From Diogma glabrata (lineage: Eukaryota; Arthropoda; Insecta; Diptera; Cylindrotomidae), in the NCBI GenBank assembly GCA_963693315.1, contig OY856186.1:72685909-72749908 (forward strand): 64,000 bases of DNA, read 5' to 3'. The notes beneath the pieces were generated by a model. It saw only the letters and a list, made by a program, of their open reading frames with translations. It did not search any database and was not told where the DNA came from. Positions within the stretch are counted from its first letter, which is position 1; each line of letters begins with the position of its first letter. Positions 11,613-23,102 of the stretch are shown piece after piece. Position numbers and translations under genes: made by a program.

Positions 11613-12086
11613 CTAGGAAGGCCCGGCGTGCTTCGCTACGCTTATAAATAAAGTTTTTGCGTAGACATTTTGTTGACGTAGAAGCAATGATTTCAAAAAG
11701 TGGTAATGAGAAATGCTACCATATAATTTTTAATTTTTCTTTTTAAATATATGAATGAAAAATAATCAGAACTCTAGCTGATCAGTTCGGATATATGAAA
11801 AATTAGCGAAGCTTACTTGAAAACTTATTTGATCGCTAATTTTTCATATGCTAATTTTTCATACGAAGCTTACTTGAAAACTTATTTGATCGCTAATTTT
11901 TCATATATCCGAACTGATCAGCTAGAGTTCTGATTATTTTTCATTCATATATTTAAAAAGAAAAATTAAAAATTATATGGTAGCATTTCTCATTACCACT
12001 TTTTGAAATCATTGCTTCTACGTCAACAAAATGTCTACGCAAAAACTTTATTTATAAGCGTAGCGAAGCACGCCGGGCCTTCCTAG
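11613..12086. repeat. Palindrome 2: 196-bp inverted arms, both ending CTAG
   Basis: Left arm 11,613-11,808 and right arm 11,891-12,086 are exact reverse complements. The 82-bp centre is one 57-bp unit plus 25 bp, in the opposite orientation to the centre of palindrome 1. Both arms read CTAGGAAGG where both arms of palindrome 1 read CTAGGAGGG. Confidence 0.95.
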
Positions 12087-13620
12087 TTAATTTTAAAGCA
12101 TGAATAGAACACATTGAAATTTCATCTATAATAATGATTGATGCATTATTAATATATGTGCCATGTACACTGTTTGGAGTTATATTTGGCATTGAATTCT
12201 CTAATAATGGAATTGGTAATTTGAAAACATTATGCAAAGTTCGCCCCCCAATCAAAAGAGTTGATGCAATACCACTGAAGGCAGTTACAATACACGAAAG
12301 ATTTAGTGAATTGAATTTATGAATGATTGCCGTTTGAACAAAAGTTTTGCCACAACCTGCATGAGCTGTCAAGAAAAAAAGCTAAAGCATTCGGAGGAAC
12401 ATTCAAACCACAGATAAATGCAAATAATTGACGAAACTGTTTTGGTGATTGAATTTCTGAAGCTTCAAGTAAACATTCACGCTATTCATTATCATTTGTT
12501 GCAATACCTCGAGCTTCACATGCTGCAACAAAAGTAGGGTAGGGTACACCTTCATACATACGTAGATCAAAAAAAGATTTTGGACCACGAACATGCAACA
12601 GAAGTAAACGCATATGAAACAATTCTATATCTTTTGGAGTAACCATATATAATCGAGCAACAACTTTATCAGCCCCACGTTGTCTTCTTTTCCACGATTT
12701 ACTTTGGTTATACCAAACATAATTAATTCTGTATACAAAAACTCATTAGCTAAATTATCAATGGAATTCAAATGGAAAAATGCTAACAATTTTGTTCTTG
12801 ATACATTTGCGACTGTGCCAGCCACATTACCATTCCTGATATAAACATTTTGTCTATTAGGCAAATGACAATCAAGTCGAATAATTGTATGAGATTGAAA
12901 ATGCATTGGAAATTCAAATATGCGCCAAGCAGCTTCAGTCGAACCAACATACCGTCCATTCAAAAAATCTTGAATTTCATTTCCCACAATCGCATCATCA
13001 TTATTCACTGCATTCTCTCCATTCACTCTCAATTCAACATTGGCAGAATCATACTCTTTATATACATACTTGTAAACATATTTCACACTTTTAACAGTCG
13101 TACATATTTCCACGTTAATATGACAATTGAATTTTGCAAGAAGATAAATATTTTACGGAACAACATATCTATTATCAAGAGATGCACCACGTACATCAAC
13201 ACTCATACCATTATCACGTCGACGGTACAAAGGATAACCATTCACATATTCTTTAATATTTTCAGAAAAAGGTTTTGGAAAATTATTACTACATTTACCA
13301 CTCTCATACAAACAGAATTGGGATTTAGAGCACCACATGGTTCATGCATCATATGACGTTTCACATATTCATGTAATCTAGGAAAAAGAATGGGATCAGG
13401 GATTTCAGTACATACAAATTTATTAATCATTTCATTTCCATCAATTCTATCTTCATCTGACAAATTTAACAAAATTCATCATTTTTAAAAATAGCAACCA
13501 CATGACACATCAGCAGTAACATTCTCAGGTCTTTCACAAAATTCATGCATTGATTTAAAAGAACGAACAAAAGGATTCACACGATCTAACTCAAAACCTA
13601 TCTTACGCATAAGAAAAAAT
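12087..13620 (-). pseudogene. Deleted Helitron Rep/helicase remnant
   Basis: Minus-strand coding remnants collinear with copy 1: Walker A/B region (12,089-12,375), the linker and the tyrosine region KYVYKYVYKEYD (about 13,055-13,090), then part of the zinc-finger segment (13,500-13,618; FELDRVNPFVRSFKSMHEFC). Most of the region between the HUH motif and the N-terminal domain is deleted, and single-base changes break the frames further. No functional protein is possible. Identity to copy 1 in retained blocks is high by eye. Confidence 0.88.
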
Positions 13621-13999
13621 TCGAAATGAAATTTAAAACATAGAAAAACAATATGTACGTTTATTCTCATTCAAAGAAATAAATATACTAACAGCTGAGA
13701 AAAAATTAAATATAAAAAAGAATAACAAAATAAAGTTTTAAGTTTCGTTTTTGTTGTTCGTTGTTCGATAGCAAATATATTTTTATATGTATGTAAACTT
13801 ATAATGCATATGTATAGAAAAAGTTTTCCGTATATAATAACTTTTTTATTTATGATCCGATTTGTTTGAATCCGGATCCCAATATAGGTTACACTAATAT
13901 CAGTTAGCTGTGAAAATTTGAATTGAATCCATCTGCGAATAAAAAAGCCTTATGCTCCACAAAGTTTTAATCTAGCGTATTAATATATAAGAAGATAAG

Positions 14000-15290
14000 A
14001 AGATGTACATTCTATTTATTTCCTCTTCTTTGAATAAATAAAAACTCTTAGATTATAATATGACGATTGTAGATAATATGTGTCATTTTCGATGTTGATT
14101 GTGTTGTTGTGTTTTTTTATGAGTATCATCTCGAGAATTTTTCTTTTATTCAAATTTGTTTCTTATCTAGTATTTTAAAATTTTTATTATCGATTTCGTG
14201 ATGTGTTGTTTGTATGTGATGTGATAGTGCGCTTTGTCCCTCTGATGTTGCTTTCCTACCGTCGTTTTTATGTTGAATAGTTCTTGTATGTAGGTTTTGT
14301 TTGGCCGATGTATACGGCTCCACAATCACATTCACATTTGTACACCACATTTGTTTTTGGTATGTTTCGGTTTTATCTTTTAGGTTTGAGTAAAGCCTTT
14401 GCCCTAAATTACACCACATTTGTTTTTGGTATGTTTCGGTTTTATCTTTTAGGTTTGAGAAAAGCCTTTGCCCTAAATTTCGATGACTTCTGCCTACGGC
14501 AGTGATGTTGTAATTTTTTAGCATATGTTTCGTACGTTCAAACAGATGTTTTACAAAACCCTTTGCCCTAAATTTCGATGACTTCTGCCTACGGCAGTGA
14601 TGTTGTAATTTTTTAGCATATGTTTCGTACGTTCAAACAGATGTTTTACGTACGGAATTGATACAAATTTATTTGATTCTTCCACTCCTGTAGTACTGGT
14701 GTTAGTTCGGGTGTTGTTTTTATGTTGTTGGTGAATATTACACTTTTTATCATTTTTGAGGGGTAACCGTTTTTTCGTAATGTTGTTGTTAACAAGTCGA
14801 TGTTCTTTTTATGAAACTATTCGTCAGATAAAGTGAATATTTTTTGTGCGAGAAGTGAAACTGTATTTCTTTTATATGACATAGGAAGACATGAATTAAA
14901 GTTGAGATATCTTCCTGACCAAGTCTCTTTGTGGTACCAATCGGTTATGATTTTGCCGTCATTGTTGTGATGGAGTAGTAGGTCAAGGAAAGCAATTGAG
15001 TTTTCAGACTTCACTTCTACAGTAAATTTTATGTGATTATTGAAGTTGTTAAAACTCTCTAAAAACTGCTCCACTTTATCGGCAGGGACAGCGGTTATGA
15101 TATCATCAACGTATCGAAAAAAGAAGGGCGTTTGAATATCACAGGTTTTTAGTACGGCTTGTTCTACGTGCTCCATTACTAAGTTGGCACAAGATGGGCT
15201 GACTGGAGACCCCATAGGAATCCCCATTTCGGATCTCTTATTTATTGTTGACCCAAGTCCCACCAAATACAACAACAACACTATTCATTT
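14000..15290 (-). pseudogene. Penelope-like element, 5' truncated (RT plus GIY-YIG)
   Basis: The minus strand gives a Penelope-type RT: GIPMGSPVSPSCANLVMEHV and FFFRYVDDI (catalytic Y-V-D-D), then the HKETWSGRYLNFNS and SYKRNTVSLL blocks. The frame at 14,817-15,281 ends in a TAG where glutamate is expected (…LSDE-stop-FHKKNIDLL). Beyond it, sequence continues as RT/linker to about 14,650 and then as CECDCGAVYIGQTK (about 14,284-14,340), the GIY-YIG endonuclease box, followed by NLHTRTIQHKND and HHIQTTHHEID to about 14,160 in a different frame. The RT lacks its N-terminal motifs (truncated at about 15,290). The left boundary of segmental copy A (14,683) falls inside this element. Confidence 0.88.
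14342..14652. repeat. Two adjacent direct duplications (69 bp and 95 bp) inside the Penelope-like element
   Basis: A 69-bp unit beginning ACACCACATTTG occurs at 14,342-14,410 and 14,411-14,479 with one mismatch. A 95-bp unit beginning CTTTGCCCTAAATTTCG occurs at 14,466-14,560 and from 14,561 to about 14,652. The duplications repeat the coding sequence upstream of the GIY-YIG box (NLGQRLFSNLKDKTETYQKQ appears twice) and so add to the damage. Confidence 0.9.
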
Positions 15291-17252
15291 AATTAATTTG
15301 TTGTTGTGTTTTGTTGTGATTTGATTTTTCTGGAAGTGACTGTAATCATCTGGATTTTTCTGTAATCGTAACAATATGTTTCATTTGTCGCTTGAGAAAT
15401 ACAGATCGTGTCTTTATAAGATACTAAATTAAACAATTAAATATATCATTTTTCTAATTTATTTCAATAGTAGTGCTATCTTTTTGTGTTTTGGATTGGA
15501 ATCTTTATAATGCTGAAATATTAATGATTTATTAGTTACCTACGTTAATAATTATTGCATAATATTTTTATTTTCTTAGTTTCAATTATTTTTACTGTTC
15601 TTTTTCTTTATATTAATTGTAAATTAAAATTGCTAAAATCAAAATGTATAAATATAATCTAAGCTATATTGTGGAACACGTTATTGGACTTTTTCTGTGT
15701 GTTCTCTTGAATGGAATTAAATAAATAAATAAATTATAACTTTTTCACTTTCCAAGATGAAAATGTAGAACATTTGTATATTTTGCTTTTCCTGATCCAG
15801 ATGTCTGGCATTTCATGGAGACTGCGTCTTTATAGTACCACGAAATTTATATATATAATAACATCTGCTTAAGCCTAAAACCATCACGAAAGTTCGCCCA
15901 TTTCTTTTTATTAATAAAATGAAAGTGATTGACTTTTCATTTTCGTATATTAAATTTTTTTAACTTCTTTATTGAAGATAGGAATACAACAAATACTTTT
16001 GAATAAAATAATGATATTATTATGTTTAAGATTTCCATTTCCATTCACATTCACGTTCACTTTTGTTTATGTTGTCGAGACATAATTTGGCTTATAATAT
16101 TTATAACCGATGTTGATAATTAAAAAAGTTTAAACCCACCAAATTCCTTATTGTGATTTCTGTATATAAAATTTAAATCTAACAAAAGTAACAGAAATAA
16201 ATTATAACTACAAAGCATGAATATTATAATTTAATGGATTAATTATTCCATTATTTATATTAATCTCGTGATGTGTGAAACTAGTTTAAATAAAAATGTA
16301 AAAGAATTTCACGATCATTGAGTTTATGATTACAAGAAGTTCGTGACTATTTTTGTCATTATTTGAATTGTTAAATAAATGTGACCGAAGTGCGGTTGAG
16401 TTTATTTGAATTATGAAATGCGCTAGTATCGACGCGTTTAGCTGCTTTGATTTATTTGAATAGTGGTTTGGCACCATACCAAGGAGGTTTTTGTGACCTT
16501 GAGTCTTTTAACACGCATCTTATGCATAAAATCATTAGATCTTGTAATATTTAGTGCACACAAGAAGCAATAAACTTTTGATAAAATTCGTGTTCTGTGT
16601 ACAACTGAGCCATTATTGATTGACAATTTGATCCGGACCATTTTTGACTGACTTTATACTTAGCACACAAGCAATATAGATATAGAAGTATGGTTTACGC
16701 CATTATCAAGAGCAATACAAAAAAGTTATTATAAGAAAACAATTTGATTTGATACGAAAATAAAATTAAAAATGCATAACTATATAGATTAAATAACTTA
16801 TGTATATAAAGAAATAGCTGAAACACCTAATTAAAACATAGGTAATTTTGCTTATTAAACTGGTTGATAATAATGACGGAAAAATAGATCCGGATTTGTC
16901 AAACGAGAATAAAAAATCATTGGTTTAAGAACTTAGTAAAATATTGTTAAAATACATGGCCTAACGGATTTGGAAAGATTCCAGCAAAAACAGTTTAAAA
17001 TTTTTCGTTTCATATTGTAAAATTTTGAGATTGTTGTTATTAATAAAATTACTAGTGTGGTTTTCCGAAATTAGGTTAATAGAAAAACTGTAAGTGGTTT
17101 GTCCTAATATTAAACAACAAAATTGTTCAGCACATTGAACTGTCTGTCCCACACAAATTGCATCACAGTCAAATTGATAAACTTCAAATTATGAAAATTA
17201 ATTTTGTTTTTTGACAAACAAAACCCGTTTTAGTATTCCCTAACAAAAAAAA
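15291..17252. other. AT-rich stretch, no gene
   Basis: No convincing gene. Open frames of about 60 codons (around 16,286-16,641) have no recognisable motif. The only structure seen is an interspersed repeat at about 16,795-17,205. The same stretch is at 32,976-34,937 in copy B. Confidence 0.45.
16795..17205. repeat. Interspersed repeat, first copy of a diverged pair
   Basis: Aligns collinearly and in the same orientation with about 29,546-29,995. Shared landmarks include AAATAGCTGAAACACC/AAATAGCTAAAACCC, GAAAGATTCCAGCAAA, TTCATATTGTAAAATTTT and GATAAACTTC at the end. The two have clearly diverged, with many substitutions. Family unknown; it may be the 3' part of a LINE, since the partner copy borders an RT fragment. 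Confidence 0.6.
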
Positions 17253-17798
17253 TGTCACGTATTTCTGTCTTCCTGCGAATTGGTCTTACCCTTAATTCGA
17301 AAACCGTCATTCCCAAACATCTTCCTGGATTCGATCACTGATTAGTAACAACAGGTTTTATTAAGTATTAAACACACCTGTGGTTCCACAAACCACAACA
17401 ACAGGAAAACAAACAAGCAAACAATATTCCTATCTAGAATATTCTAACAATAGCTTAAGAAACTCAAACGATTGATTGTAGATTCAATTCCATGTGATCA
17501 CATCCCACTTAAATTAATAACACTATCGCAGCCTCATTTAAAAATAATTTCTTCTCCAAAATGAAATTCGTTATATATAATTCTGCATAATTTCTCATTT
17601 ATTCTAGGAAAATCTATTCTTAAAAAAAAAAGCTCCAGAAATCTATGTTGTTATTTTCGGTTTATGTTATTTCATGTTTTGACACTTGTTCTAAGAAACG
17701 AACGTCACGTTGATTTAATTTTTGAAATATTGTATATCGAAAATTGTGGTTGAATGCAATTGTTTTGTATTTCATTGCGTTTATGTAGAATCGTTACA
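17253..17798 (-). repeat. 3' LTR
   Basis: 546 bp, TG…CA ends on the minus strand. Shares long blocks with 19,203-19,789, such as GATTCGATCACTGATTAGTAA and TTTTGTATTTCATTGCG (a single run shortened here). Confidence 0.8.
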
Positions 17799-18003
17799 TT
17801 ACCCTCAACCTAAGCCTGTCTGGCCCAAACAGGTTCTAAATCTCTCATCCAGTAGTTGAATCTAAATTTATTTTTTATTTTTCCTATTTCTAATGCTGTT
17901 TAGAATTACTTTCTGTCCCTTTCTTAGTTGTTTGACAACACTCTTCGTTCGTGACAACGTTCTTCCGTTGAAAAGAAGACGAAGATCTATCACGCTTCCT
18001 GTT

Positions 18004-18579
18004 CTAGCAGTTCTGTGAGATATGATACGATTTCATACATATCCAACACAGAAGTTTCCTCCTGCTGTTCCGAAATCCTACGTGCTCCTTTTCTTCGGCT
18101 CTCCTATTCTTCACGGAAGAATATACAGAAGAATCTCTCTGCTTCTTTATTTTTCCTGCACTCCCGTGCCGTGTGACTCTCTTCATCACATACCCAGCAT
18201 CTGATGTCACTAACACCTTTTCTACCAATACTTCTACTCTGATATTCCTCTCTACATTCCTTTTTCTGCATTCAAAAGATGGCATACAGATCCTCTGTAC
18301 CATTTCACATAGAATTGGGTATGAGAATGTTTCGTGCAAAGTCACCTTAGGTGTAACCATTACTGTTAATTTGGTTTCTGGATCTAGACTACCGTCTATG
18401 AAGGCCTTCATCTTCATCTTCTCCATTAAATGCGATGAAGCATTTGAGTTCACCAAATGAACAAGTCTCTCCATTGCCGTGGAATAGTCCTGAAGATTTT
18501 CTCCATTCCGCTGCAAGCGGTCCTTTAGCTCGATTATATATAACTCTCCGGTCGTTACCATATATCTGTTCCAACACAT
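18004..18579 (-). pseudogene. Gag-like polyprotein with zinc knuckles
   Basis: 191 codons resembling Gag of insect LTR elements: ELYIIELKDRLQRNGENLQD and MKMKAFIDGSLDPETKL fit the capsid-like region, and the frame ends in CWICMKSYHISQNC, a CCHC knuckle (C-x2-C-x4-H-x4-C). A second, more upstream knuckle, CWVCDEESHTAREC, is encoded at 18,158-18,199 but in a different frame, so the ORF as it stands is frameshifted between the two. In the intact ancestor both would lie in tandem in the nucleocapsid. The Met chosen (18,579) is simply the first in the run; similarity may start further upstream (to about 18,950), where other frames are broken. Duplicated exactly in copy B. Confidence 0.75.
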
Positions 18580-19186
18580 TCATCACCTCTGCATAATTTT
18601 TGCGGTCATTTGTCGGGTTTGTTCAATGCATTTATTTGCTGGTTGATTTCATCAAACTATTTACAGTTAGTGTTGCAGTAATTTGTTCTTTATTAACAGC
18701 CATGTTATTGTTGACTGTTTCCAGCTGTCAATTGATGGTGACAGTGATTTGTTCCTTACTTGCAGCCATCTGTTTATTGATGTTAAAACTAATCTCTTTC
18801 GTAGTAACAGCCAAGCTTTGATTCATATTGGCATTTACGAAATCAAATTACTGATTCATTTCTTGTTTATTGGCAACCATATCAGCATTAATTTGTTTGA
18901 TAGCTGCCATCAACTGACTGAAACCGAAGCTTGCAGGTGGTAATTGAGTTGTCGTTTTCACAACAGAACTTTTCTCTTCTGCAGCTCCAATTAAATCACT
19001 GTTTGTTGCGATTCTTCTGAACTGGTAACTCTCTATTTCTACTCTATTGGCTTCTATGGTTTCTCAAAGCCGTAGCATTAATTCTCTTTTGTTTCCTTTT
19101 TTGCTTGTTGACAATCCTTGTTGTTCTTTCTTTAATTCACGAGCCTTTTACTCATATAAGAAAACCATAATTCACTGATTACTAAT

Positions 19187-19202
19187 CCGTCAATATCACC
19201 AA
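19187..19202 (-). other. Candidate primer-binding site
   Basis: Immediately downstream of the 5' LTR on the minus strand the sequence is TTGGTGATATTGACGG. Starting with TGG one base after the LTR is usual for tRNA-primed LTR elements. The tRNA is not identified. Confidence 0.4.
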
Positions 19203-19789
19203 TGTCACGTTTTTGTTGATAAACGTAATTCCCAAATCTCTTCCTCGATTCGATCACTGATTAGTAAGCAAAAACACCCGGTTTTTATCAACACAGCTAT
19301 GGTTCCACAACAGCAGGAAAACAATGCAGCCAACAATATTTTTAACTACAATATTCTTCCAATAGGTTCAGAAACTCCAACGGTTGATTGTAGAAATTCC
19401 GAGTCCACTGCGTCCAAAATAATAATCAAAATTTCTCTTAAATAACACATAAAACTTTGTTCAAAATTAAATTAAACTCCATATGATCACATTCCACTTA
19501 AGTTTTTAACACTATCGCAGTCTAACTTAGTTTAACTTTACATCTTCGCACGCTGATTTCTTCTTCAAAAGGGAATTCCTTATATATAATTCTGCATAAT
19601 TTCTAATATATCCTAGGAAAAGTCATTCTTTACAAAGAAACTCCAGAAATCTATGTTATTATTTTCGATACATTTTATTTCATGTTTTTGACCCTTGTTC
19701 TAAGAAACGAATGCGAAATTGATTTTCTTTTTGAAATGCGTTGAATACAATTGTTTTGTATTTCATTGCGGTTCTGTAGAATCGTAACA
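19203..19789 (-). repeat. 5' LTR
   Basis: 587 bp, TG…CA ends on the minus strand. Longer than the 3' LTR by an internal block near 19,400-19,465 absent from 17,253-17,798. Copy B carries the one-base insertion (37,424) within its version of this LTR. Confidence 0.8.
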
Positions 19790-20423
19790 ATATGCCAGGT
19801 CTGGATTTTCCCATTTTTTAATATAATAATTTAAACTTTAGTTGTTCACTTACATTTTACGAGTTCACAATAGTAGTGCTCTTAGTTTAAATTAAATGAT
19901 CCTGATGTAGTGCGAAAACCACATATATGTATTAACAATTTTATAAATTTAGAGTTTCCCTTAAAAATTGCTTAAAATATTTATTACTTTTTTTAATTTA
20001 TAATGTATAATAATTGATCAAATTTGAACATTTTATTGTAATTTAAAAGGTAATTCACCATATGTATGTCAAATATCAAGAAAATCTGCAACTGTCAACA
20101 AAACAAAACGATTGTCTTTAATTTAAGTATGTTTTGGGTAAAAGCCTAAATCTTTAGAAAACCAAAAATAGAAAAAAAGGTACTTTTGAATTTCGCCATC
20201 ATTGAAAATTTAATTTTTGAAAAGTTGAAACTGAAAAATTTCATGTAAAATAAGCTTTGAAAAAGGTGGTTTCAGTAAATGGCACAAAGTACAAAAAAAA
20301 TTAATATACTTTTTTTTTTTATTGGAAGTTAGGCATGTTTAGTGTTAATATAATTAATTATACATTAACGTCTATGAATATCCGAAGATACCATGCCAAC
20401 TAGGGATTATAATCAATTGAGAA
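19790..20423. other. AT-rich stretch, no gene
   Basis: No gene. A T-run at about 20,310-20,322 could be the complement of a poly-A tail of the LINE fragment at 20,424-21,275. Confidence 0.45.
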
Positions 20424-21275
20424 TTAAGTTTCTTTTAGAAATTTATGAACGTTGACTTTGAACTTTTGAGGGTTAAAGTTATCAGGGAAAACCCACGAAG
20501 GTAATAAATTCCAGAGATGAGAGACTCTGTTGAAAAAGTCGCGCTGGAAGGCTACAGTTCTACATCTAATTATTTGAACCGCTACCGATGCTCTGGTATG
20601 ACGCGATAGTTTTGCAGGCTTAGGTAAAATCGATTTGATCGCTTCAGAAACCCGTTCATCCATGATATATTTGCAGAAAATCGTCAAATCAGCAACATTT
20701 CTTCTATGCTGCAAGAAATCAAGGTCATTAGTAAGATTTGAATTACCAATCAATTTAACTGCTCTCCGCTGTACAGAATCAAGACACTTCAAACTACATA
20801 AGTATGCTCCACCCCATATGTGAGAACAATATTCCATGCAGGGACGTATACAAGATTTGTATATTAAAAGAAGTTGTTCGCTACTGAAAAACTTACGACA
20901 TCGTCCTAAAAACCCCGATTTTTGAACAGCGCTTTTTGCTAGGGTAAAAATATGAGAATTCCATTTCATATTATTTTCAACCTCAACTCCTAGACGTTTC
21001 ACGGACTCTTTCTCTATCAAAACGTTGGAATCAAACTTCAAAGGGTTAGGTGTTGATAATCTTGAAAAATGGCAAACTTGTGTTTTGGACGTATTGAATT
21101 CAACACTGTTGGTAACACCCCAATCAAAGATAGTTTTAAGATCAACGTTTAATGAATCTATCAAATTTGATCTACAGTTATTAAGCGCTAAAGGTGAATA
21201 CGATCTAGGTGCAACATGAGATATGTTTAAATATATAACTAAGTATATATTTAAACGGGCTTTTCTCGGCAACAA
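20424..21275 (-). pseudogene. Non-LTR retrotransposon RT, C-terminal part
   Basis: 283 codons, uninterrupted from about residue 25 on, corresponding to the thumb and C-terminal region after the RT catalytic box. It contains NLIDSLNVDLKTIFDWGVTN, FNTSKTQVCHFSR, VKRLGVEVENNMKWNSHI, LLLIYKSCIRPCMEYCSHIW and HLWNLLPSWVF, typical of Jockey/CR1-type LINEs. The palm with F/Y-A-D-D is missing, so the copy is 5' truncated; the first ~25 residues (MLPRKARLNIYLVIYLNISH) read through an AT-rich inverted repeat (GTTTAAATATATA … TATATATTTAAAC, 21,218-21,251) and are not part of the protein. The natural stop is at 20,424. Confidence 0.85.
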
Positions 21276-22615
21276 GAAATAACGGTTGTTGCTTGTAAAT
21301 TATGTTTTGAGTAAATAATAAATCTTTGAAGTATAAAAAAATGAAAAGAGTTACTTTTTGAAATCGCAATGCTTGAAAAATTAAAATTAAAAAAAAAATC
21401 ACCTAAAACTATAAATATTTTTTGTCAGTGTAATAATTTTTATAAAACCTTAGCCTTTGAAAGGTACTTTTCAAACAAACAAAAATTATTAAAATAGGTT
21501 ACACCGTTCGAGCACAATTTAACTCTAATCTTTGCTCGTCATTAAATTTCTTAACGAATTGCGAGCCACCCTGTGTCAAAACAAAAATAGCGAGAAAAAA
21601 ACACACATTCATTTTTATATTATACTAACGATTACCAAAGATTCAAGAAAATGATCGGTTCTAATTTCTTATTTTCGATTTCCTGAAACAACTGCATAAT
21701 CTGAAAAATTATTATTGTTTTTATTCAGTTAATTCAGTCAAATCGAGCGCACTAATTATCGGCGTCTTGATAGCGAAATTTAAACACAAAATAAATAAAT
21801 AAAAATGTTCAATGGAAAATATGTAAAACATAAAACAACATGTTGTTGTGATGCATAAATCCAAATAAATTTTATGCAAGCCCGAAGATTTTATTAAATT
21901 TAAATAAATTCGATAAACAATTTCAAAGTAATGATATAAATTATGAAAGGCTTAAAACGTCCAACTTTGAGATGTCAAAACGTTGGTCTCTGGGAGAGGC
22001 TTTGTATAGTGTTTGAACAAAACTGAAATAGTTAATTTGTTTTTAGTTTTCAGTTTTCACTTAAAAATTTTAATAAAACGACCGTCAGACAGACTGACAT
22101 TTTTGTTGGCTTATTTATGACCCAAGACGTCAAAATATGCTTAAATATTTGTCGGTATACTTGTCTTAAAAAAGTTGTACACATTAAAGTAATGACAATC
22201 TCATATCGAAGTTAACAGTTTATTATCGAAGCAAAGAAAAAATACTGCCAAACAAATTCACGGTGATTGAGACAACTACAGGTAAACGTTTTCCTGAAAA
22301 TGTAATGAGGTTTATTTTATTTAAAATTTAAAGTGTTAAATGCAATATAACAGTAGTCGAATAAAGTTAATAACTATTTCCATGAATAAAATTTGCTCAT
22401 CTTATATCATAAATTTTTCATTTTAAGTTAGAAGTATTTGAAAATAATTGAACTATATTTTATTTTCACATAAATATTACGTGCGGTTGCCTCAACTACG
22501 CCGTTCTGTTACTATACAGCTGCAAAATTAATTTTGGTGTTCGATTTGCCATATCTACCTTTGCTGTGAGGTCGGGACAACTATATTTCGATTGAAAATA
22601 GGACATGTCTTTTTC
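21276..22615. other. AT-rich stretch, no gene
   Basis: No gene or clear element. A few A+T-rich short repeats only. Confidence 0.45.
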
Positions 22616-22623
22616 AGTGTAGG
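22616..22623. repeat. hAT target-site duplication, left
   Basis: AGTGTAGG, repeated exactly at 24,411-24,418 on the other side of the hAT element. Confidence 0.93.
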
Positions 22624-23102
22624 TAGGGCTCGTATACTCGGGTATCGCATAACCGGGACCCGGGTATTTTACCAAAAAATTTACTACTCGAATATCCGGG
22701 TAATAGCTTCGAGTACCCGGGTATTACAAAAACAAAATTCTTATGAAGCTCACTGTCACTTTTGCTGATTTGTTCAAAAAATAATTTTAGAAAATATATG
22801 TTGCACTGTTGTATTTTAGATAAGTTCGTAAATCAGCTAAGGCCGTCAAATAGTTACGAAGCTTGTAAGTCACAAAGCATGGAGCGTTTTACCAAAGAAG
22901 ATTTATAAAATGAATGAACCTAAATTTTTTAGAAATACTTCTATCACCTTAAAATGTAGATCCTTGAGAGATTCCTGAGTACTCCCACACAAACGACTAC
23001 AGTTATTTTCCGATTGTTTAGTTTCTTTTATTTTTATAATTAGAGCACGTAGAAGTTCAGGAAGGCTAAAAGTTGAAACTAATTTTAGATTGTAAAAAAC
23101 GG

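Larger units (their letters stand above)
11613..13989 (-). mobile_element. Helitron copy 2, internally deleted, head to tail with copy 1
   Basis: Same family and orientation as copy 1: 5' end at 13,989, palindromic 3' end at 12,086-11,613. Its CTAG end abuts the 5' end of copy 1 (TATATATTAATACG) with no intervening DNA. Matching blocks relative to copy 1 show several deletions: everything 3' of about 7,679 up to the palindrome, about 7,970-8,270, about 9,376-10,130, about 10,158-10,220, and most of the sequence between about 10,340 and 11,295. This is a non-autonomous derivative that keeps both ends. Confidence 0.85.
17253..19789 (-). mobile_element. Gag-only LTR retrotransposon
   Basis: Two related long terminal repeats flank about 1.4 kb. 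Each LTR, read on the minus strand, starts TGT and ends ACGTGACA (TG…CA). 3' LTR: 17,253-17,798; 5' LTR: 19,203-19,789. They differ at many positions and the 5' LTR has an extra ~60 bp (around 19,400-19,465), so the insertion is old. A primer-binding-site-like TTGGTGATATTGACGG follows the 5' LTR. The interior encodes only Gag; no protease, RT, RNase H or integrase is visible, so this is a non-autonomous or pol-deleted element. No clear target-site duplication. Confidence 0.82.

Noticed and set aside
18022..18943. Plus-strand frames in the LTR element
   Set aside because: Antisense to Gag; no domain and no support.
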